10,322 nt of DNA from Campylobacteraceae bacterium (GTDB lineage: Bacteria; Campylobacterota; Campylobacteria; Campylobacterales; Sulfurovaceae): NCBI GenBank assembly GCA_027002755.1, contig JALWZI010000288.1, positions 1 to 10,322 of the forward strand. The letters are read 5' to 3'. Of this stretch, positions 5,786-10,322 are shown one piece after another (the stretch's first letter is position 1; each line of letters opens with the position of its first letter). Made by a program: the position numbers and the translations under genes. The notes beneath the pieces are model-generated. The model did no database searches, was not told the DNA's origin, and was given only the letters and a program-made list of their open reading frames with translations.

Positions 5786-6116
5786 AGACTATGTCCCGGA
5801 TCGGGGCGATCTCGTCTGGCTCGATTTCAATCCCCAAGCCGGGCACGAGCAACGGGGCCGCCGTCCCGCATTGATCCTCTCTCCCAAAGCCTACAACGAA
5901 AAGACCTCATTGTGTATCGCTTTGCCGATCACTTCCAAAGTCAAAGGCTACCCCTTTGAAGTGAAGCTCGATCCCGCACTTCCCATCCACGGCGTCATCC
6001 TCGCCGACCAGGTCAAGAGTCTCGATTTCACGGTCCGCAACGCCGCATTGATCTGCCGAATCGACGAGGCGACACTTCACGAGGTTCAGCGCAAGCTCTC
6101 GGTATTGATCCACTAA
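5772..6116 (+). CDS. mazF: Toxin MazF, sequence-specific mRNA interferase
   Basis: Ribosome-independent endoribonuclease of the MazF/PemK family that cleaves mRNA at a short motif when freed from MazE, stopping growth. The 114-residue product begins YVPDRGDLVWLDFNPQAG (7-24) and continues with EQRGRRPALILSP (26-38), KGYPFEV (58-64) and ADQVKSLDF (78-86), all as in E. coli MazF. Arg31 and Thr54 align with the E. coli catalytic residues Arg29 and Thr52, so the toxin appears intact. The ATG at 5772 lies inside mazE and is the only in-frame start that keeps the YVPDRGD end. Cleavage specificity cannot be read from the sequence. ohyA follows after only 16 nt, so a shared transcript is likely. Confidence 0.96.
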   Translation: MRSGRDYVPDRGDLVWLDFNPQAGHEQRGRRPALILSPKAYNEKTSLCIALPITSKVKGYPFEVKLDPALPIHGVILADQVKSLDFTVRNAALICRIDEATLHEVQRKLSVLIH

Positions 6117-6132
6117 ACCAAAAGGAGACCCC

Positions 6133-7743
6133 ATGCACCACCACAAAAGAGCCAAAGCGACCGAAGAGACCGAAGTCCATCTGATCGGCAGCGGGATCGC
6201 CTCCCTGGCGGCGGCCTATTACCTGATCGAAGATGCCGGGGTGATCCCCGAAAAGATCACGATCTACGAGCAGCGCAACGTCACCGGAGGGGCTCTGGAC
6301 GGATCGGGAGATCCCGAGCGCGGCTTCTTGATCCGGGGCGGCCGGATGCACGAGGAGCACTATCGGTGCTACTGGAGTCTTCTCGACAACGTCCCCTCCC
6401 TGGAAGATCCCGAGGTGAGCGTCACCGAGGAGTCCAAGGAGTTCAACAGCCGCTTCGTCTCCCACGCCCAGGCGAGGCTGCTGCGAGACGGCAAAAAGGT
6501 CGATCTGAGCTCCTACGGGGTGGGCACCAAAGACCAGCTCCTCATGAGCCGGCTTCTGTTCACCCCCGAGAGCCGCCTGGACGGGCTCAAGATCGAGGAG
6601 TGGTTCACCGGAGAGTTTTTCCGGAGCAACTTTTGGCTCCTTTTTACCTCGATGTTCGCCTTCCAGAAGTGGAGCTCCCTGATGGAGATGCGCCGCTATA
6701 TGCTGCGCTTCATGCACCTGATGCCGGGGATGAAACATCTGGAGGGGATTTTGCGGACCAAATACAACCAATACCACTCGGTGGTCCTTCCTCTGCAGCG
6801 CCTCCTGGAGGACCGGGGGGTCCGCTTCGCCCTCGACACCCAGGTACTGGACATCGAATTCGCCTCTGAAGGCGAGGGGAAACGGGCGAACCAGCTGCGG
6901 GTACGCGAACGCGACGGCACGGAGCGGACCGTCTCTCTGGGGGAGCACGCCTACTGCTTCCTCACCAACGGTTCCATCGTCGACGCCGCAGACGAAGGGG
7001 ACCTGAACCGCGCCCCCGTCCTCAAAGGGGTCGAAGATTCGGGGGCCTGGCAACTCTGGCAAAAGGTCGCCGCCAAGGATCCCGCCTTCGGGAAGCCGGA
7101 GGTCTTCTGCGGGGACGTGGATCGGAGCAAATGGTACTCCTTCACCGTCACGATGCGGGACTGGACCTTCCTCGACTATATGGAGGATTTCACCGGCAAC
7201 ACCCACGGAACGGGCGGCCTGGTGACGATGACCGAGTCCAACTGGCTTATGTCGATCGTCATCGCCCGGCAGCCCCATTTCCCCAACCAGCCCAAAGATA
7301 CGACGGTCTTCTGGGGCTACGGCCTCTACCCCGACCGGATCGGGAACAAGGTCAAAAAACCCATGAGTGCGTGCACCGGGCGGGAGATCCTCGAGGAGCT
7401 CTGGTACCACCTGGGGATCGAGGAGCTCATGGAGCCGATCATGCAAAGCGACCGCCTCGTCAACGCCATCCCGGTCGCCATGCCCTTCATCGACAGCCTC
7501 TTCATGCCCCGATCCGCCGGGGATCGTCCCGAGGTACTACCCGAGACTTGCGAAAACTTCGCCTTCCTGGGTCAGTTCGCCGAAGTCGAGGACGACTGCG
7601 TCTTCACGGTGGAGTATTCGGTCCGCACGGCGATGGAGGCGGTCTACGGACTCTTCGACTGCGGCAAAACCCCGCCCCCGGTCTACGTCGGAGCCCACCA
7701 CCCCAGCGCCCTGGTCAAGGCGATGGCGGCGCTGGCGAAATAA
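6133..7743 (+). CDS. ohyA: Oleate hydratase (FAD-dependent, MCRA family)
   Basis: Adds water to the cis-9 double bond of oleate and related fatty acids to give 10-hydroxy acids; FAD is structural. The 536-residue protein shows the dinucleotide fold VHLIGSGIASLAAAYYL (15-31), YEQRNVTGGALDGSGD (45-60), RGGRMHEEHYRCYWSLL (68-84), the TMFAFQKW-like SMFAFQKWSS (173-182), RTKYNQYHSVVLPL (208-221) and QFAEVEDDCVFTVEYSVRTAMEAVYG (481-506). All are hallmarks of this family. The Tyr of YNQY (Tyr214) probably matches the catalytic Tyr241 of Elizabethkingia OhyA. Met72 stands where that enzyme has the activating Glu122. The protein is somewhat shorter than the 560-590 residues common in the family. AAAAGGAG precedes the ATG. 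It may detoxify unsaturated fatty acids or modify membrane lipids. Confidence 0.95.
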   Translation: MHHHKRAKATEETEVHLIGSGIASLAAAYYLIEDAGVIPEKITIYEQRNVTGGALDGSGDPERGFLIRGGRMHEEHYRCYWSLLDNVPSLEDPEVSVTEESKEFNSRFVSHAQARLLRDGKKVDLSSYGVGTKDQLLMSRLLFTPESRLDGLKIEEWFTGEFFRSNFWLLFTSMFAFQKWSSLMEMRRYMLRFMHLMPGMKHLEGILRTKYNQYHSVVLPLQRLLEDRGVRFALDTQVLDIEFASEGEGKRANQLRVRERDGTERTVSLGEHAYCFLTNGSIVDAADEGDLNRAPVLKGVEDSGAWQLWQKVAAKDPAFGKPEVFCGDVDRSKWYSFTVTMRDWTFLDYMEDFTGNTHGTGGLVTMTESNWLMSIVIARQPHFPNQPKDTTVFWGYGLYPDRIGNKVKKPMSACTGREILEELWYHLGIEELMEPIMQSDRLVNAIPVAMPFIDSLFMPRSAGDRPEVLPETCENFAFLGQFAEVEDDCVFTVEYSVRTAMEAVYGLFDCGKTPPPVYVGAHHPSALVKAMAALAK

Positions 7744-7750
7744 TAAGGTC

Positions 7751-7769
7751 ATTGGCCATTGGGGATTGG
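7751..7769. repeat. ATTGG heptamer tract between ohyA and lpdA
   Basis: ATTGG occurs at 7751, 7758 and 7765, exactly 7 nt apart, right after the doubled TAA stop of ohyA. It is the inverse of the CCAAT heptamers at 9733-9759; the 9-mer CCAATGACC is shared in inverted form. The rest of the 82-nt gap holds the ribosome site (AAAAAGGA at 7811-7818) for lpdA and no credible promoter or terminator. Confidence 0.6.
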
Positions 7770-7825
7770 TTTGAAAGTGAATTTGTAGACAGAGAGATCA
7801 TACGATATACAAAAAGGACTTTTCG

Positions 7826-9154
7826 ATGAACTACGACTACGACATCCTCTTCCTCGGCGGCGGGCTCAACTACGCCGGCGCGGTGGTGGCATCCAAAGCG
7901 GGACTCAAATGCGCTCTGGTGGAGAAGAATCCCGCGCATCTAGGGGGTACCTGCCTCCACAACGGCTGCATCCCCTCCAAGATGTACCTGGAGGCCGCCG
8001 AAACGATTCGAAAGGCGAAAAAAGACCATTTCTCCGGCTCGATCGCTCTGGAGATGGCGAAGCTGGACGACGAGAAAGAGGAGCTGCTGGTACGCGCCAC
8101 CAAAGCCATCACGAAGCAGTGTGCGGGCGTGGATATCGTGAAAGGGCAGGGGGTCTTGACGGCCCCTCACATTGTCGAGGCGGCGGGACGGACGCTGACG
8201 GGGCGGTACATGATCATCGGCACCGGCTCGCGCCCTTTCATTCCCGAGGGCATTGAGTATGACGGTGTAGGGGTCATCACAAGCGACGAGGTGCTCAATA
8301 TGCGATCCCTTCCCGAGAAGATCGCCGTCTACGGTGACGGAGCCATCGGACTGGAGATGGCGAGCTTCTTCGCAAGCGCGGGAGTGGAGACCGAGCTGAT
8401 CTGGCGGCACGACACGCTGCTGCGTAAAGCCCATCCGATAATCTCCCAAAACCTGATGAAGCAGATGGAGTCTCTGGGAGTCACTCTTAGCCCCGAACGT
8501 TCCATCCAAAGCGCCAAAACGACCCGACGGGGAGTCCATATCCGCTACACCGACGGCAAAGAGCACTATGTTCCGACGCTCCTGGTGGCCACGGGGCGCC
8601 GCGCGGTCACCGATGCCGTGCAGGTCCCCGAGATCGAGATCGGCAAAAAGGGGATCGTCACCGACGAACACTTCGAGACGACGCTGAGGGATCACTACGC
8701 CATCGGGGACTGCAACGGCAAGCTCCAGCTGGCCCACGCCGCCCGGGCCGAAGTGCTCTACGTGGTGCGCCGGATTCTAGGCAAAAAGCCCGAAACGATC
8801 GATCTGGAGCATGTGGTCAGGTTCATCCACACCCTGCCGTGCTCCTACGCCGTCGTGGGCAAAAGCAAAGCGGAGCTGGAAAGAGTCGGAACGGAGTACC
8901 GTGAAAGCGTCGTGCCGCTGAGCGGACTCCCCTTCGCCCTGACCCACGACGGAGCCGACGGCGTGATGATCGTCTACGCCGACGCGGAGGGCTTCATCCT
9001 CGGCGGTGAGATCTTCGCCCCGAACGCCGAGGAGCTCATCGCGGTCGTCGCCATGGCCGTGGCCGGCGAAATGGACGCCGCGACGGCCAAACGGACGATC
9101 CTGGCCCACCCGACCTTCGGCGAATCGCTGGAGAAGGCTTTTTGGCGGCTATGA
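7826..9154 (+). CDS. lpdA: Dihydrolipoamide dehydrogenase (E3)
   Basis: FAD flavoprotein that reoxidises dihydrolipoyl-E2 with NAD+. The 442-residue product has the redox-active pair in GGTCLHNGCIPSK (Cys43, Cys48), the NAD-binding YGDGAIGLEMASFFASAG (169-186), the second FAD motif YAIGDCNGKLQLAHAARAE (291-309) and the C-terminal HPTFGE with the His428/Glu433 proton relay. The set is complete for catalysis. Oddities are the N-terminal FAD loop GGGLNYAG (11-18), which lacks the third glycine of GxGxxG, an LHNG linker in place of the common LNVG, and a length about 20-30 residues below typical E3. There is no lipoyl domain. Context (E2 upstream; lipB overlapping by ATGA) supports E3 of this PDH rather than mercuric or glutathione reductase. 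Confidence 0.92.
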   Translation: MNYDYDILFLGGGLNYAGAVVASKAGLKCALVEKNPAHLGGTCLHNGCIPSKMYLEAAETIRKAKKDHFSGSIALEMAKLDDEKEELLVRATKAITKQCAGVDIVKGQGVLTAPHIVEAAGRTLTGRYMIIGTGSRPFIPEGIEYDGVGVITSDEVLNMRSLPEKIAVYGDGAIGLEMASFFASAGVETELIWRHDTLLRKAHPIISQNLMKQMESLGVTLSPERSIQSAKTTRRGVHIRYTDGKEHYVPTLLVATGRRAVTDAVQVPEIEIGKKGIVTDEHFETTLRDHYAIGDCNGKLQLAHAARAEVLYVVRRILGKKPETIDLEHVVRFIHTLPCSYAVVGKSKAELERVGTEYRESVVPLSGLPFALTHDGADGVMIVYADAEGFILGGEIFAPNAEELIAVVAMAVAGEMDAATAKRTILAHPTFGESLEKAFWRL

Positions 9155-9780
9155 TCCTCCACCGCTGGGGTCTGATCCCCTATGAAGAGGCCCGCGAAAA
9201 GATGAACGAGGTCCACACCACAGCCTGTGCTGACGGTCAAAACCATCTGATCTTTTGCTCCCATCCGCTCTGCTACACCGTCGGCAGCGACGATCCGGGC
9301 GGCTGGAGCGTGGAGACGATCCCCGCCGACCGGGGCGGCTCCATCACCTGCCACTCCCCGGGACAGCTGGTGGCCTACTTCTGCTTCCAGGCGCCCGAGC
9401 CTGCCGTGTTTTACCGAAAAGTGCGCCGCGCCTACGACGCCCTCTTTGCCGAGCTGCTCCCCCGGGCCCGCTACGATGCCGGGCGTCCGGGATGGTATAT
9501 CGACAATCGCAAGATCGCTTCGCTTGGCTTCCGCTACCGAAACGGCGTGAGCCTCCACGGCGTCGCCCTCAACGTCGACGTGGACCTGGCCGCTCACAAC
9601 CGCATCACCCCCTGCAACCTCGACGGCGTCACCGCCACCTCGTTGGCGAATGAAGGGGTAGAAATCTCATCGGTTGAACTGGAAAATCACCTTGTGGGTA
9701 TCACTGAAAAAGTCTGGAATGAAACGTTACACCCAATGACCAATAACCAATACACCAATGACCATAAGGCGAAGCCTTGA
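9151..9780 (+). CDS. lipB: Octanoyl-ACP:protein octanoyltransferase LipB
   Basis: Transfers octanoate from acyl carrier protein to the lipoyl-domain lysine (here probably E2 Lys43), the first step of lipoyl assembly. The 209-residue product has RGGSITCHSPGQLVAYFCF (61-79), KIASLGFRYRNGVSLHGVALN (121-141) and RITPC (151-155). Lys121 and Cys155 match the E. coli Lys135/Cys169 pair with the same 34-residue spacing, so the acyl-thioester site is intact. The ATG at 9151 is preferred over the in-frame TTG at 9142 because it forms an ATGA overlap with the lpdA stop. The last 15 residues (PMTNNQ..., from 195) are encoded by a CCAAT heptamer repeat and are not family-like. Confidence 0.94.
   Translation: MILHRWGLIPYEEAREKMNEVHTTACADGQNHLIFCSHPLCYTVGSDDPGGWSVETIPADRGGSITCHSPGQLVAYFCFQAPEPAVFYRKVRRAYDALFAELLPRARYDAGRPGWYIDNRKIASLGFRYRNGVSLHGVALNVDVDLAAHNRITPCNLDGVTATSLANEGVEISSVELENHLVGITEKVWNETLHPMTNNQYTNDHKAKP
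9733..9777. repeat. CCAAT heptamer tract at the lipB/lipA junction
   Basis: Units start with CCAAT at 9733, 9740, 9747 and 9755 (spacing 7, 7, 8 nt), with a decayed CCATA at 9762. Then comes GGCGAAGCCT (9768-9777), a 10-mer also found next to the heptamers of pdhC (4418-4427). The tract encodes the end of LipB and runs up to the lipA TTG. The unit resembles the TTGGTCA class of cyanobacterial short tandemly repeated repeats, as I remember it. Confidence 0.75.
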
Positions 9781-10322
9781 TCCACAAACCCCGCGTCAAA
9801 GCCCCCGATCCCCATCTGATCGCCAAAACCGACGAGATTTTGAGGGCGCACGATCTCACCACCGTCTGCGAGGAGAGCGCCTGCCCCAACCGGACCGAAT
9901 GCTACGCCCGCGGCACGGCGACCTTCATGATCCTGGGGGATACCTGCACCCGTGCGTGTCGATTCTGCAACGTCAAAACGGGGCGGGGACTTCCCCCCGA
10001 TCCGGAAGAGCCCGAACGGATCGCGGCGGCGGTGCGGGATCTGGGGCTGTGCTATGCGGTGATCACTTCGGTGGACCGGGACGACCTGAGCGATTACGGA
10101 TCGTCGCACTTCGCCGCCGTGGTCGAAGCGATCCGCGCACGTGCGCCGGGGGTGAAGATCGAGCTCCTCACCCCCGATTTCCGGGGAGACGCCGCCGCCC
10201 TGGATACCGTGATCGCCGCCGGGCCCGACAAACTGGCCCACAACGAAGAGACGGTCCGCCGCCTCTCGCCGCAGATCCGCCCCCAGAGCGACTACGACCG
10301 CTCCCTGGAGGTGCTGCGCCAT
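9777..10322 (+). CDS. lipA: Lipoyl synthase LipA (partial, C-terminus outside window)
   Basis: Radical-SAM enzyme that inserts two sulfurs into the octanoyl group placed by LipB, completing the lipoyl cofactor on E2. The window holds 182 codons. Both cluster motifs are intact: the auxiliary-cluster C-x4-C-x5-C in CEESACPNRTEC (31-42) and the radical-SAM C-x3-C-x2-C in CTRACRFC (57-64). These are followed by the ITSVDRDDL segment and by LLTPDFRGD. An in-frame TAA at 9765 rules out any start further upstream, leaving TTG at 9777 as the first possible start. It overlaps the lipB stop as TTGA, so translation is probably coupled. The ribosome site is poor (AAGG at 9766-9769). The final third of the protein lies beyond the window. 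Confidence 0.95.
   Translation, partial: MIHKPRVKAPDPHLIAKTDEILRAHDLTTVCEESACPNRTECYARGTATFMILGDTCTRACRFCNVKTGRGLPPDPEEPERIAAAVRDLGLCYAVITSVDRDDLSDYGSSHFAAVVEAIRARAPGVKIELLTPDFRGDAAALDTVIAAGPDKLAHNEETVRRLSPQIRPQSDYDRSLEVLRH

Noticed and set aside
6028..7446. 472-codon open frame on the minus strand
   Set aside because: It is the shadow of ohyA, whose plus-strand product matches its family along the whole length.
7783..7811. TTGTAG-N17-TATACA as a promoter for lpdA
   Set aside because: The start point would fall near 7818, within or after the lpdA ribosome site, leaving no usable leader.

Overview
The window reads as a GC-rich bacterial chromosome segment. It has dense gene packing, short gene overlaps, Shine-Dalgarno starts and sigma70-like promoters, so it is most likely a Gram-negative proteobacterium in the broad sense. 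An assignment to Campylobacterota or to a sulfur-oxidising gammaproteobacterium would be a guess, because there is no rRNA or other taxonomic marker.

Layout. Positions 1-850 (minus strand) hold the N-terminal part of a CPA1-type Na+/H+ antiporter. It is divergent from everything else, which lies on the plus strand: 2,3-bisphosphoglycerate-dependent phosphoglycerate mutase (gpmA, 1001-1690), a small AhpD-like carboxymuconolactone-decarboxylase-family protein (1745-2086), a palindromic repeat pair (2091-2170), and pyruvate dehydrogenase E1-alpha, E1-beta and E2 (2203-5498, overlapping genes). A MazEF toxin-antitoxin module follows with its own promoter and operator (5495-6116). Next come an oleate hydratase (6133-7743), dihydrolipoamide dehydrogenase E3 (7826-9154), octanoyltransferase LipB (9151-9780) and the first 182 codons of lipoyl synthase LipA (9777 to the window end).

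How the genes fit together. E1-alpha, E1-beta, E2 and E3 make a complete pyruvate dehydrogenase complex. LipB and LipA build the lipoyl cofactor that E2 carries on Lys43. The AhpD-like protein has the Glu/Cys/Cys/His signature of AhpD, a peroxidase adaptor known in Mycobacterium tuberculosis to be reduced by lipoyl-E2 and E3, so it may be a redox partner of this complex. GpmA feeds lower glycolysis. The surprise is that MazEF and oleate hydratase sit between E2 and E3. The strong mazE promoter could also drive ohyA, lpdA, lipB and lipA.

The most unusual structure is at the DNA level. The E2 interdomain linker (about 4358-4648) is built in frame from perfect hairpins, two blocks of four heptamers and a 13-bp direct repeat. 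Related heptamer tracts lie before lpdA and at the lipB/lipA junction, where the repeat supplies the LipB C-terminus, its stop codon and the TTG start of lipA. These look like intergenic mobile-type short repeats that have been absorbed into coding sequence.
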